Source: Phoebastria nigripes (taxonomy: Eukaryota; Chordata; Aves; Procellariiformes; Diomedeidae). From it: a stretch of DNA of 64,000 nucleotides. This document shows, piece after piece, positions 12,501 to 27,500 of this stretch. A program made the translations under genes and the position numbers. Numbering within the stretch: position 1 is the stretch's first letter; each line of letters opens with the position of its first letter. The notes under the pieces were generated by a model. The model had not been told where the DNA came from. It was given only the letters and a program-made list of their open reading frames with translations, and made no database searches. The stretch is from the NCBI GenBank assembly GCA_035582835.1, contig JAYKAV010000433.1, forward strand, positions 517,851 to 581,850. Direction: 5' to 3'.

Positions 12501-15500
12501 GCTGGTTAGGATTTCAGTAAGGAGGTAGGCAAGAGGGAAGGTACCTTTCTCTCTTCAGCAGCCTGAATGAACAGGCTTTGGTTGCAACTCATGTATGGGA
12601 TTGAAAGGATTGGTCTCCTTTTTAAAAAATACACCAAGGGAGAGTTTGTAGAGTGGTACAGACATTTGTAGAGGTAAGGAAATATGCTTTTCTGGTATTC
12701 TGGTGAATTCCTTGATGAACAGTGTTTATCAGCAGTTACTGTGAAGGACTGACAACATGTAAAGTAGAATAAAAGAGAAATGTTTTTTTTAATGGAAATT
12801 ATTGGGAAAACAGGATGCTGAATATCTTTACCAAACAAGATCTGCACTCTTCTGAGACGAGTAAATATATTTGGAGGATCAGTTTGGACTACTGGCAGCT
12901 AAATAAATGCCTTTATCATCTTGGAAAGACTCTGTGTTTTAGCTCTTAGTAATGAATTGCTGTTCTCAATTAAAGCTTTGATAGGAAGGAAGAATACTGG
13001 GACAGACAATGTGACTAATCTCTAGCAGATTATGGTGTTCGGCTTTGTCTTCTGGCTTAACATCTTGAAAGAATGGGTTTTTAGTTGCCAGGTTGAGTCT
13101 TAAAGTTCGTAAGCCACTTTGATACTTGATTGTTTGGTATTTTACAAAGCAAGGTTCTACTTCAGGGTATAATGTTGACAGCTTAGCTTTGTAATTCAGA
13201 GTTTGTCGTGTGCAGAAGTAATGGCTGGAATGTGATGTTTAGTCCTGTGTCTCCAGTAGCAAGTCTCAAGCCTTTTGAGCTGAGATGTTCTCCGTGCCTC
13301 TGTTACAACCTGTGCCCACCTCTTACCACAGCAGTTTCGGTGAAAGAGTGCACAATTCTTGTCCTGTTAGACCTGTCTCTTTTCCAAACGGGGGTAAGGC
13401 TTCTGCACATCTACATCTTGCTTTTAATTCTAGAGAGCAGCTGCAGAAAGGGCAGCTGGAGAAAGGAAATAGCAGAGCAGCATGTGGGAGGCATGGGATT
13501 TATTGGAAATGAATATGTAACTACCTTTATCAGTCACAGATATAATTATTTTCTACCATGAATAGAACAGGAAGTTATTCCCTTTCCAGCTCTGTATGGG
13601 TCATGGGATGGTCACAAGCTGTTTTAATTGCAGTCTCTTTTTGTACTGATTGGATTTACCCTGAGAAAAAAATTACTGCTCATGAAATGATGCTTAATAC
13701 ATGAGAAGATACATATATATGAAAAACGTAGGATAAAACAGTTCCAAAAGACATTATAGGTTGTTTTCCCTTTACTCAAGTAATGGGCATATTGCTCAGA
13801 ATTACGTTTAGTTCACCGTAATGTCTGTGGTAGCAATGTTTAGGAAAAAAAATTGCAATCATACAATGATCGCTTTCCTTCAGTGTGCCATCCTTACCTC
13901 CAGCAGGGAGGAGTGCAGAGGTGAGTTCGTGGCCCGTGATGGAGCTGTCCTCCGTGAGTTTGTGTAATCTTGTTTTAGCCACTTGGTTCCTTCTGTTTCC
14001 ATACCATCCTCTGGTACAGATCCCATAATTTAACGTGCTCTGTGTAGAAAAAAATCTGCTTACTTTGTTTGAAATTGCCAGTAGAGGTTTTAAAGCTTTT
14101 TTGGTTTTGATTTGATGCCCTAGCTCTTGGTTTATGGAGAAGTGAACAGAGAACGAATGTGCACACTTCCTTTGTAAATTATGGTTTTATTCTGTCGTAT
14201 TTCTCTCCTTAGTATCTGCTTCCCTTGCTGAAGAATCCTAATCTTTTATTATCTCTTTTCATAGAGAATCATTTTATTATCTCTCATCACCCATGTTGTC
14301 TTTCCCATATTACTCTCTTTCTACCGTATCTTTTTTCAGACAAAAGTACGGGAATTCACTGCAGAACACGAGTTATGGGAGCAGCATGGATTTGTGTAAT
14401 ACTAATGTGATGATCCTTTTCATTCTTACTTCCGTATACAGTAGTCAACATTGTCTTTCTCTTTTCCACAACATACTAAATGGCCATTTTTAATAGAAAT
14501 TTTCCCAGTGATTTTAATGTCTCTTCTGTGTGATACAGGCAGTGTGAAGCCCGTGATTGTGTAGGTATCGTTAGGGCTGCATTTTTTCCTGTGTGCGTTA
14601 TTTCATGTTGACCGTAATTTTCTATTTTATCAATTGCCACTTAATGCTTATAGATTACTTAAGATGCAGTTGTGCTGGTTTTTGGTGCTTATTCATTGTT
14701 CTCTATGCTGTATTTCCTTCTGTTGCACAAATCATTCCCTGTTTTATTGGCTTTAAGGTGTGATGCTTGTCGAGCAAGACAGAAGATACTTTGCATACAA
14801 TCATCGTTGCAAGTAAAACTTTTTTTTCCCTCTCTCAGTGCCTCATAGTTATTGCAGTAATGACTGACATTTTAAAGCAACAAACAAAGAAAATAACTTT
14901 GTGAACGAGAAGGGATTTCTGAGTGCTGGCGAAGGCGATGCTGAGTGGAGCGTGACTGGCTGCAGCTTCGGAGCGTTTTGTGGCTGGATAGTTTGAAGGC
15001 TTTGGCAGCATGATAGTAAGTGGTTTCTCAAGAATGATAGAGAAAGCAGTAAATGTCTGGGACTGCGTCTGGACTAGCTTTGGGATCTGCCCAAGTATGA
15101 AGTAGAGTCCTTTCATGGATCTCTTGGGTCTTCTTGACATTAGATTTGGTATAAAGCTGTTATTGTAGTCACTTGCTCTTGGAAGTCAGCTGGTCCCAAG
15201 AGAGCCATCGCCGCAGAGCTGGTCGAAACAGAACTGAGATTTGATCAGGGCTACGCAGACAAGTTGGCCTTTGTGCAGTGGGACTGATCTCTGGCTGTGC
15301 TTTCCTTGTAGGGACCATTTAGGAATATAGAAACGAGTGAGAGTTGTGTTGGGCATTTGATGTATTTTGTACCTTTAGGGTAGGTTTGTGTATTGTAGGC
15401 TGATTGATATTATACCAAGAATTCTTAATGCCTATATACTGCTGTCTTATAATTACCTGATTCTTAGTTTTGATACAGACATCAAAGTCATTCTGTGCTT

Positions 15501-18500
15501 TAATTGTAAAAGATCTCTGAACAGATAGATATTATGTCCAACTAAATTGACTACTCCCTTAGCTGATTTCAGCTCATGAAGAGGAGGACAGAGCGAGTTC
15601 GTAAGTCTGTTCTTGCTTGCTTTTAGGGATGGGTGGAAGAGGCATAGATCATTGCACAAACCTGTACGTTTTGATGCTTAGACATGAATATGTGACATCC
15701 TCGCAAATGAAGTGAGAGAAACAGTTGTGGCCTTGTTAGAATCCCCTGTCCGTTTTGGTGTGGCTGTGCTGTTCGCAGCGCAACTGCAAGCACGTAACAG
15801 CAGCTTTAGGGATCAGGAACGGATAGCGAGCTGTGTGTTTGCCTTGGCTTCCACTCCTGTTGTTAAAAGAAATATTGGAAATACAACCACAGCAGCGAGA
15901 GATTTCAGAGGTCCATCTGGGAAAAATTCTGCAGGTGCTGTATTAGCAGCTTTTGTTCGAGTTGAATATTTCACATTGGAAATTAAATGCTATTTGCTGA
16001 CTGCTGAAAGCTGTCATTGCAGAAGTAGTAATAAGCTTTGGCCCTCTTGGAGATATTATATATGTTATAGAGAAGCGGGGGGAGGCATGCGTTCTTGGGT
16101 TGGATGAGCCTCCGAAATGTGCCCTCTCTTCTAAAGAGTCTGTCACTTTGGTGAAGCATCTTGCACAGTTGATGGCCCCTGAATTGTGTACCAGCCCTTT
16201 TAGATTCTGTTGGTACATCTGGCTGTTCGTGGGTAGATATCAGTTTTTTGAAAAGTGACAGCATTCCGGATATGACTTGAAGATAGCTTTAATTTTAACA
16301 ACTGGCAGTATTTCAGGATTTAACTCTTCATGGATTACTGCCCAGATCTGGCCAATTTTGAGCTATGTCTGGATTTATGAGCTGAGCGTTTCCTGTTCTC
16401 CAGGTGGATTAAACAGGGAAGTTACTGACAATATTAGATTAGGGGCAGAAGCAACTATAGCAAATAGGAATAGGCGTTAGAAGATATTTCAGAACTTAGA
16501 GGAGGAAAAATAGCATGCAGCTAGAGCTGCCTGATAGCATCCCCCTGACTTCATCAGGGGTGTCGGTACCCTGAAACATCTCCATGTCCCGAACCGCGGA
16601 TGCTCTGAGAGTGGGAACACCGGAGAGGAGCCAAGGAAGAGAAAGTACTGAAAAGTATGAGCAGGGACAAAAGAAATCTCAGCAGGGATCAATATTCCCT
16701 CCTTCTCCTGGAAACAGTGAAGTAACTTGACATTTACAGTCTGTGGGTTGCTTTTTATTTGTTAGGCATAAAGAAAAGAGAAGTTCTGAGAACTGAGATC
16801 TGATGTCAGTAGAAAGCTCTCATAGCACAGTTGATAATGCTACAAATGTGGAAAACAACTCATGTACTACAAAAAGGCTTCATTTTGCAGTTCTTCTCAT
16901 CAGTGTTGATGCAGGTGACACCTTGCTTGAAAGCACTAGTAGTTCCTGCAGTCTTTTTTCTGTAGTTTGAACATCTTGCCCAGGTATGTCCAGGCTCTTT
17001 GCTAGTAGCTCTTGGAAGGACAGCTGAAACTGCAAGTCTTCTGAGTAAAACCAGAGATTTAAATAAGCATGAGGTCACTCCATAAAAATTGTATGTTCTA
17101 CACAATAAATACCATTTGTATCTTCAGACTTCACTGGGGATGAATACATCTTGCTCTACAAAGAGAAAGCGTATGGTCCTTTCCTACCACCTCCCGAGGC
17201 AGAGTAGAGATCTTCAGCAGATAAAACCAACATAGAAACTGAGCAAAATTGAAGACACATTTTGTATCCCAGCTGAGGTAGCTAATGAAGATTTTAACTT
17301 TTTTAGGATCAAGGGAAGATGGATTTCAGTGCGGGTAGAGAAGGGGATACTTCAGCCTTTCTTTTCTGTGGCAGTCATTTGAATTTTGACTTAAATCACT
17401 AATGAAAATTAACTTTGGTTTTAGCTATGTGCGTGAGTAAACTCCTTACTAGCTGACCCGTAACTTAACGTAATTTGCCAGGTCTCCTTGGAACCTGAAT
17501 ATGTTCATAGGAATGTGAATTAAGTATGAAACAGAGCACTGATCCAGAAAAGTGTTTGGTTTCTAGTGTTTAAGGAATCAAGAACACAAGAGTTGGGAGG
17601 GACCTCCAGAAAGTCATCTCGCTCATCTTCTTGCAGTGGTGTGTGCCAGGTATGCCAAAACTGTCCCTGATCCCTAAAAACTTCTAGTGGTGGGGCTTGT
17701 CCTGTCCCCTTTTCTCCCCTTTCTCCTGTTTTATCAAGTAGTGTATTTAATTATATGGATATTTTATATATATATAAAAATAATATATATAGTATATATA
17801 ACTACATGGATTTTTCCTGATGTCAACCTAAGCTTTGTTTTTATTTCTGTCCTCTCTAGACATGGGGAAAAAAAAGTTTAACATGAGGAACTATTTGTAA
17901 GAGAATACAATAGTTGTTGTATTCATCCAATGTTTTGAAAGAAAGCAGACCTACTTGTCACAACCTTTTAGTGCGGTGGTGTTCTGCAAACCTCCTATTC
18001 TCATTGTTGTCTTATGGACTCTATCCAGCCCGTCCTTTTTTTTTCCTTTTTAATTTATTACTCAAAGATTGTATGTAGTACTTTAGCTGAGCCCTGCTAG
18101 TACAGCATCATATTATTGCCTTGGGCTGCTTATGATCTACTGTAACCTTTAAATTTGATTCTCTGCAGTCACCCCCCTGTTAATTGATGAATTTTCTAGC
18201 ATATGCTAGTCTGCAGCCTATTTAAATTTAATCTCTACTCTATTACCCAACTTAATGGAGTTATTTAATAGCATCAGTGTTGTTGTCAGGGGATTTTTTT
18301 GCCACTCCATTCAATGTCCGTTCGTTCACAGTAATTTTCAAAGAACAGTTAATCATGGAAAAATTAGGGTAAAGGAGACTCGGGTAGTTTATTCAATCCA
18401 AAACGAAGTCATGTTCTTTCTTATGGGTACTTTTCAAAACAGATTAGACAGACCTCCAGCGATGAACCTCCCACGTTCACCCTTCAATGAACTGCAAATC

Positions 18501-21500
18501 AGCTTCATACCAGTTACAGCTATACCATGTTTCCTTTGTTTGCTTACAGGAATTTCACAAAAAGGGTGCTAGCGATCCTAAAACTTAATATACATCAGTC
18601 TGTCTTTTTTGTCCTCACTCATTTCTCTAAAAGCAGGAGATTTAGATCACTTTGACATTTTGTTCTTGTCTCTCCTATTGACAAGACTGGGAATTCAAGT
18701 TGCTAGAAACTTCTGCATCCCGTATGTAATAAGGCTGAGGTTTTGCTGGTTTGTTTTGTTTTTTGTTTTGTTTTGGTTTGGTTTTTTGAGAGCTTGTTGC
18801 TAAGACATTGCGACTGCATTAACCAAGAGCAATTCATTGAGAGTGGCTGGTGCAAAGCACAGAAATTAAAGACAACCCCAAGCTTCTGAGTAGATCTTCT
18901 GTCTGTACCTGGAAGCGGTTTTGAGTGATCGTCTGAATTCATCCTGAGATTCCTAGGGTTGCACTTTTCTGTCTTCCAAGTTGAGAGTGATGCTATTTTA
19001 AGTGATATTCTGCCCCAAGCCCTTAAGGTGGTATAGGAATTACTCGTTTGTGTATGTTGGGCTCTTGCTTTCATCTTAGCGTATCTTGGTCAAATAAAAT
19101 AACCTTTGTGCAGCTGATGGCCCTTAGAAAGGGTGAGGCTTTGCTTGTGTAGCAGGCTTTGGCTGCTTTTGCAGAGGGACAAGAGTCATCGTGAATTGCT
19201 TCAGTTGTGTGTTCTTGTTGATTCCACTAGAGCAAAGCTGAGGAGTTTGTTACTTGGCAGACGTGAGCCATAATCTGCCTCGACTGTGCAATAAGTAACA
19301 AAAATAAAAATACAGTATTGTCTCAATTTAAAAAAATTAAAGTTGTTTTCATAAAAAATAGTAAAGACCTTCATACAAATAACTGGGCATTCGGGAATTG
19401 TATGGCTTGGCAATGGGATAAGGTTCGTACTGCTATAACCATGGCTCTTGTGGATTCTACTAATGAGTCAAACTCATGTGAGCTCTCCTGCAGTTGTGTA
19501 AGTAACGCTGAAGTTGTTCCCAAACTATCATCCAGAGCAGTCACGAGAAGCCTACCGAGAGCTTTTTGCATAGTTTTGCTCCCAGTTGCCGTATCACTTC
19601 AGCTAGAACTACGTATTCTGTTACTTTTTCCACCAAGTTGTGCAAGCATGTGATGGAGGACAGCTACTTAAAAGATAAAAGGTTTGGAGGGGGTCTATGG
19701 GAATTTAAGAAATGAGGGCTTTTTTCACTTTCCCACTATACATACATGTGTACGTACCTACATACATGCTTTCTCTATGAACAAAATACTAATGTAGGAC
19801 TTAGTAAATCACTTAAATCGTTCTGCTTATTTGTATGCCATAGAATAGCCTGTTTTGCTTTCTGCTGAGTGCATTTATGTTAAAATAAATGTTTACTTCC
19901 ATTACATAGTTTATGTAATTAAAATAGATGTTTAGTTATATAGTAGATACACTTAGGTTATACATGGATATATTTGGATGTGGCCATGCGGTTAAAATCA
20001 ATATACCAGTCTCTAGGAGATATAAGGTTTAATTATGGTGTATTGAGGAAAAAAGTTCACACGTGCAAGTAAAATAATTATACTAGTAAAAAAAAAAAAA
20101 CAATGCGCCCAAACAAGTCTGTGGCTTAGGAAAGTGTGCGTGTGTATGTCTCTTTTTTTAAGCCATATACTAGTCAACTTACTTAGCATTATGCAGTTTT
20201 AAAACTTGGTAAGGGGAATGAACATGCAGAAAGCTGTCAGATTAGTTGTTTCACCAGAGCTGATGGTCTGCGACTAAAACAGTAAGTGCTTAAGTAGTCT
20301 CAGCATCATGTTCAAGTGATTAAAAACTTGTTTAGGTAAGTGTCTAGTGGACTATTTAGTCTTACAAATCTTTGTACCTACAGCTTAGGGTGGACTGTGA
20401 TGAATAATTTTTCACTTGAAAACAGGGGAGTTAACACTTGTGTGAAATGGGAATATGATGGACGTATCTCTAAAAACTATGCAAATCTATCCTNGCCTTC
20501 TCTAAAAAGGTATTGTAAAACTGCAGCGTTATCAGAGGTGTGTGACAAGGAAGATCAAAAGCACAGAACAGCTTTTGTAAATGGAATTAGTTAATAGATT
20601 TAAGACTTGTCAGGCTGGAAGAAGGGTACCTGAGAGGAATATAACTTACCTGTTATATATATCAAGTGGCATGGAGAGGGTGAAGTGGGAACGCTTTCTT
20701 CCAAAGCAAGAACTAGACGGCATCAAATAAAGTTGCTAAGCATCAGACTCAAACCAAAAGAAATGTTTTATATCATGCACATGGTTAAGCTGCAGAATGC
20801 TTTGCCCCAGGCCGTGGTGGCTACTGAAAGCTTATGTGGCTTCAAAAAGCAAGTGGACATGGAAAGAAAAATTCAGACAATAACTGACCAAATGGCGTCT
20901 GGAAGAATATTCAGAGGAAGTGGTGTTATGTGCTTGCCCTTTCTTACATTCTTACCTCTGCACCTGCCATTTATCACTTCTGGAGAAAATAAATGGAGTT
21001 TGTGTGGCCATTCTTGCCTTCGTCCTGTTTGCCAGTGTCAACACCTTTACTTTTGCAGAAATGTGACCACAGGTCAGTATCTTGTTCAAAATCTGTCGTC
21101 TTTTGCCACCATTATCCTCAGTTAATCTCACAGCGTTTAACTGAAGGGAATAATTGTCAGCATGTAAGAGTTAAAAAATTGCTTCAGTGTTGCTTTATGG
21201 GTTTTCTCCCATTTTAAATCACGTTTCTTCATAGTTTGTTTTAACTTTATGAACTATTCCATGCAGGTGGAGTCTTTATAGTCGGTAGTTTATGCCTCCT
21301 TATTTTCCGGGAACAGGAAATCTGCAGACACCAAATGTGTAGGCTCAGGAGGAAGCCCAATATATGGAGTAAGGTTCAGCCATGTTGCTTCTGGGTGCAA
21401 TGTTTGCAAACAGGCAAGAAATCTGGAAATTCATTAATAGCTTCCCAGTTCAAGACTGAGTATGATGCTTTACTTCAAACCAGCACCCTGCAGGATTTGA

Positions 21501-24500
21501 ACTGTCATTCCCTACAGCCGTCATCTTCTGGTATAACTGTGGAGTCTTTCTCTGGCAGCAGGAGGCAGGCAGAACAGATAGATATGTCTCTTAAAACATC
21601 TTGTTTGCAAGAAGGAGGAGTTGTGGACCTGAGGGGTAAGTTTTTCTGGATCCCATTTCTCACCCCACACTTGGCTGATCCGTTTCCCTGCCTTTAGCAA
21701 GCCCCCCGGGTGCTTGGAGGAGCATGTGAACTCCCACTGACTTGGCGCTGTTCCTATTCTCAGCCTTGTTTTACCTGGCCAGAACCACAGCTAGAGAAGG
21801 AAAGGAAAAATGGAGCCAACTGCAAACGTCCCCGTGAATTACTAGCTGTTTAAATGTTCTGTGTAACCAGTCCCAGGAACTGAAAGCGTTATCTGAAGTG
21901 TTTTAGGATTTACAGTTGGTCATGTAGAGTAACAAAACATCTCTGTAGGTTTGCTTTCCTTGCTGATGCTTGGCTTCAGGGTGAATGGGAACAGCTGAAA
22001 GCCCATTTATTAAAAAGGTCTTTTGGTTTCCAAGGCACATTTGTAAGACAGGTCCCTGCAAGTGTTTCCATACCAGATGGTGATTTTAGTTTCCATGTAA
22101 TTAGTCTTGACAGTGTCATCATTTGGAGTGTGATGGATTCTCCTATAGACCGTGGGCTTCCCTACTGAATTCTGAGTTTTGTATTCTCCCATCCTACCAG
22201 TCTTCATCCTCAAAGACCGGTGCTGCTGCGTGGTTTGCTTTTTTGCTGGGTTTTGTTTTCTTTTCCTTTTAAGGGAATATGTGTGGCTCAAGCCCAAGTT
22301 GTGCAAATTGTGTTCTGTTTACTTTTCTTATATAAAGCTAGAAATCTTGCCTCCATGGTATTCCCAAACCAATCTGTCTAGGAAATGTCAGGGGTGAAAA
22401 GAGGAATAATCATTTCTAAAAAATAATAATTGCACTTCCAAATAATCGTGTATGCTAGTTAAATCTGAGAGGTCCTGCTCCCTTGAGTTAGATAAAAGAT
22501 ACATAGGTCTCCTTGAACTAGCCGTGATTGATAGATGACAGTCTGACATGAAATGCAAGACCTATAGCAATTTACAGCGCCGTTATTTACAGTTTTAGAG
22601 CAGTAAGTGAAGATTAATGCATACAGTTAAGAACTTGGGGGAAAATTTTTACTTCATGAGGATACAGGGGTATAGTAAATATCCAGGAAAATACGGAGCT
22701 GTGGAGCTAAGAGCAACTGGCTGTTGTGAAAGTTGAAAATTTGCTAAGATGCTGGGAGGGAGGGAATAGCATATACAGCTGTGGGTAAGAAGTAGCAATA
22801 TGCACTACTGCTATAACCAAGGTAAAAATTCTTAAGAAGAAAAGAAGTCAGACTTAAACAAGTTCATAGTAGTTGCAGATAAGAATGATTCCCCCCTGCC
22901 TAAGAACAGGTTGTGCAGCAAAAATCTGTGAGGTTTTGGATTATTTGATATACCTGAAATTATAACTTTTCGTAAACTAAAAAGATAGAACTAGAAAAAC
23001 TCATATAGAAAATAGTGAGGAACAGGACTGAGAAATAATCTCATTTAGGTGGTAAAACCTAGATACCTACTGTGTTTGTTTTAATACCAGAACGGAAATT
23101 CTATTACAGAATTGTTGTGCTGGGGGATGTGTGTTGCATGTTAAAAAAACATAAATTAAGTAAGTTAAACATATCAACAGGTAACAGAGAATCCCCAAGA
23201 ATTTAAATTCCATGTTGAAATAGAAAACGCGTAACGCTAGTTGGCTTGGATAGTGATACACAGCTAAAGAAAATTACAGAGCTCAGAATATCTTTTAGGG
23301 CAGAATCCANAATAATGTGAGAAGACCATTTCTCTTTTTGCTCTCCCCCGAGACTCGGTAAGTGTCACGATGGAACATAATGTAGCAATTGTTTTTGTTG
23401 TGTGGTTTGTTTTTTTTTTTTTATAAGCATCATAAATGATATGATAAGATGATGACAGTGTCCCAGAGCGTTAAAAGCAGAGAAGCAAGTCTTGATTTGG
23501 CATTGAGCAATGAATAGGGTCTGGTTCAAGGTGTTACAACAGCAAACCCACTTCACAGTCGTTGCCATGAAGTACTGAGATTGAACATCCTTGTAGGAGC
23601 GTGGGAAAGATTTCAGCGAGTAGTGATAACTTCAAAAGAAAAGGAAGTGGCTCTGAGGAAGCTTGAGTACAGGAAGAGCCATAGGAGTAAAGTGCTTGCA
23701 GATAATTCAAAGCTTGTTTAAAGGCAGTGTTTTAGAGGTTCAGGGTGAATAATAAGTGACTCATTAATAAAAATAAAAGAAGCCTTTAATCATGGCACTT
23801 TTTTTATTTCCTTTAAACAGCAGAGGAGACTGTTAGAACTACAAGAAGACATCTTTCAACNTCCTGTACAGCAGAGAAACGTAGAACAGGGAGGAAACTC
23901 TAGCAAGTTAAATTAAAATCACTACTAAAATGTTTCAGAGGCATTAAAAACAGAACTATTACCAGAAATTGAGAAATATTAGCTGCGATACATAATTAAT
24001 GGTTTAAATTTGCATCACTGGGAGAGCAGTGAAAGGTGGCAAATGTAATGCTGATTTTTAGAGGGTAATGAGAGGATCCAGGAAACTAGCAAGTTATCCA
24101 GCTTCCCTGCCTGCCCTGTGACTTAAAGCTATTTTAAATATAAGTTGGAGACTCATAGGATATGCCACCTCCATGAGAAAATGCAACTCCTGTACAGAAA
24201 TGCCTCACAGTGTGGGTGAGGGTGCTAGCTCACTGATACTGTGTTCTTGGAGTTTCAGAAGTCCTGGACAAATTCCCTTGCGCAGGTCTGTGAATGAAAC
24301 TAAGCTATCATGAGTAAACAGCGTTGGCTTAATAACAGGCTAAAAAATGGGAAACAAGGGAAGATGTGCTCAGTTTTCAGAGCTGGGGGAGGTTATCGAG
24401 TCTGTGCCAGGTCGTGTACTGTTAAGCATATTCATAAATAGAGGAATGTGAGCTAAAACTGACTTCAGAAAGTTGCGGAAGGATGTCATTGCATCAAATA

Positions 24501-27500
24501 ACTGTGCAAAAATGGCAGATGTTGTCAATAGAGGCAAAGTAATAATCACAGTTAAAAAGCATTCCTAATTATGCATGTACAATGATGGCCTTTTAAACGA
24601 AGAGAGATTGTGTCTTAATTAAGCAGTTATTTGAAAGTGTTCACTCCCAGGAGTCAAAAGGCAAAATACAGCTTGAAAGAGGAGAACTGAGAAAGCATCT
24701 TAATTCACTGTACACATCCATAGTATATGTGGATATGTATATATGTAGTATAGAAACTACNTGGCAGTTTCTTTTTTGGAACAGATAAAGAGGTAGAGAA
24801 AGTACCAAGGAGGTGATAAGAATGATTAACAGTATAAAAGAAAGCTTAGAGGAGCGATTAAATAGACTGGGATTTTTCAGCTCGGAAGAAAGTGAGCTGA
24901 ACTTCAGGTTCCTCGTTAAAGCCTTGGTAAAAGCTGGTTCTTCTCCCAGCTTTCAGTGAGCGATGGCTCTGTACCTTTCCCATTTTAAGCTGTTTCCAGT
25001 AGCGCACACAGAAATAGGATAGTGGGACAGGGTGACCTCTGGTTTGATCCAGCATAGCTGCTCTGACGTGACAAAATATTTTCAGGCTTCATCAAATGGT
25101 GTGCCAGGAAAAATAATATTTTAGTAAGTATTGCAGGTTTCTTTTCTTTAGAATAACTCATCATCTCAATAACGGACAGTTCAGACAAGCTGTGCGGATT
25201 TGATGTTCAGTGACCTCGGTCGGAGCGATGCCAGGCAAAACCAAGAGCTGCCTTCTGGAATATTTCTGTTGACATCTTTTCCATGTAATACCTGTAGCTC
25301 AGATGGCTTGTGATGTGTCGAAGCTTTAATTATAGTGTAAGACCAAGTCTACTCCTGCTCTGTAGGAAGCGGAAGCCGATCTTTTCCTGAAAGGATACGG
25401 TCCTCAGCAAGACATCAGAGGAGGAACTGCTGCAAAGTCTTCCACACACTGTTTTGTTTTGTGGGACTTTGGTTTTTAATTCTAAGGATAGGGTCTTAAA
25501 ATGACTTACCCAATAGATCTGTGCTCTTAGGACAGTGGTTCAGGCTGCGGCTCTAGCAACATTGCAGATAGNGTTTGATTTATCAAGAAAATCTAGCGTG
25601 GCTCATCAAGTATGAGGCTGCGAATGCCCNCCATGCATGGGGAATCAAGGTTGCTCTTGCTCGCCGCCTGTTCTAGAGTGGGGAGCTTAGNTGTTTGTGT
25701 AAAAGGAGCTGGCCATGCCCACAGAGACTCACAATATTTGAACGTTTGGGACATAGATGTGCAAAGAAGAATTTCCTTCTGTAAGGAAATGTCAGGCTTC
25801 CGAAACAGAGCGCCAAAGCAAGCCCTGGGTGGATGAAGCATTGCTTAGCACAAACAGCAAACCCTGTACAGCAAAGCTCTATAATTCCATGTGCATGCAA
25901 AGAGGACTTCATCTTTATGTATTAACTATTCAAAAATTGTGAATAACATGCGTATGGTGACCAGTGTGGATCATTCAAAGGCTAAAACATTTGATGTCTC
26001 AAAACTCTTTGGGCAGCGGCCAGTTTTTGGAATTTATTAATGAAATGTTATTAAAGGGGTAGTGGAAAGCATCCTGAAAAGTGTTCCTGTATACATACTT
26101 GATTGGTTTTTTTTACAATTTAAGAGCAGCTGCAAGTATTTTTGTGAGTCAGAACAGGGATGAAGCCAATGTTCACCACTTCAGTTTCTGATGTGATCCC
26201 TTAGTGTGAAAATACACGTATAAAATTGTAATCCCCATGGAAAATTGAGACAGTGACAGTAGAAAATTAGTGTTGCTTTAGTCCAGAACATGATTTATTG
26301 TGCTTAAATTTCTAGCATACATGCCATCATCNTCAAGTACCCTTTTCAACTAGTCCGTACATATAGATTTGCTATCTCTGCATAAATCTTGGCTTCTTTA
26401 GGCCTCACACTGGGCTTTTATCTCCCACGTCAAGCCAGCAAGGCTCTTGCTGAATTCTTACCCTTATCTGGGAAGATGTGTGACCAGCAGTGAGCACAGC
26501 AGTGACATGGCTTTCTGCAAAGTAAACCAACGTTTGCTAATACTCAGCTGGCACGCAGCCCGTAGGCTTCTGCTGCTGGTAGGGCAAAGCCAAACTTAGG
26601 CTTGGGNCTCGCGTGCGCTGGAAAGTTAATGCAGAAACTAGGTTGTACATAGAGAATATAGAAGCTCTNCCATATGGATGTTCATGGCCTGTAAGGAAGG
26701 GGCATCTTCTGGTTGTGCAACTGGAGTACGGTGCTGCTAAGTATATCCAAATGGGGAATTATTTCAGCTTAACCGGTGCTTTGTGAAGTTACACCCTGAC
26801 CTGCTCGCTGAGCTCTCTGTGCAGACGAGCCCAGAGGAGTACTGCTGCCTTCCTCGTTTTTTCCTGCGATCTTGTCTCCCTGTAGAAAAGCCAAAGCTTT
26901 TTTTCCAAGCTCTTTATGACTAGCCAGTCATTAATTTCAGATTAAGTCACTGGGAATTCTGCTGTCTCTCCCAAGGCACTAATTCCTAAATTAATGATTA
27001 TTTTCATTTTCGGTGCGTTTCATTGCAGTCTAAACACCTGCATGCTAATTATCTGTCTCCTTCCCTTACTCAAGTGAAGAGACTAACATATACCTACTCG
27101 GTGCACAGGAAGGCGAAAAACTGGTAATACTCATAAAGTGTTGGGAAAACTTTGAAATTCTTTATCAAGATGTGTATTTTGGAGCTCCGTTTCTCTGAAT
27201 TATTTACTTGATTAGAAAGGGTTTTATTCTTCTGGCTTTTATCTGACTCTGGTAACTGAAAGTTGAGCTCCGACAAGGATTTTTATCTCCTTGTCTGTGT
27301 GTGATAAAACCTCTCTCTTGATTTACTAGCAATGCTGCTTGAATGGCACTGAACAGTTTTTACAGGCTAGCCTTGATATATTCAGTTCACGGCTAGTGCT
27401 GGTTGAATAGGAATATATTCTAGCTCATTAATTTGTTGGGTGTTGCGATGAAAAATGAGTTGAATACGTATGAAGCGAATTTTGATGTCAGAAAAGGGAA

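Noticed and set aside
20685..21125. A 146-codon + strand frame in RMDN3 intron 6
   Set aside because: Its middle matches the CR1 ORF2 C-terminus; this is a transposon remnant, not a nested gene.
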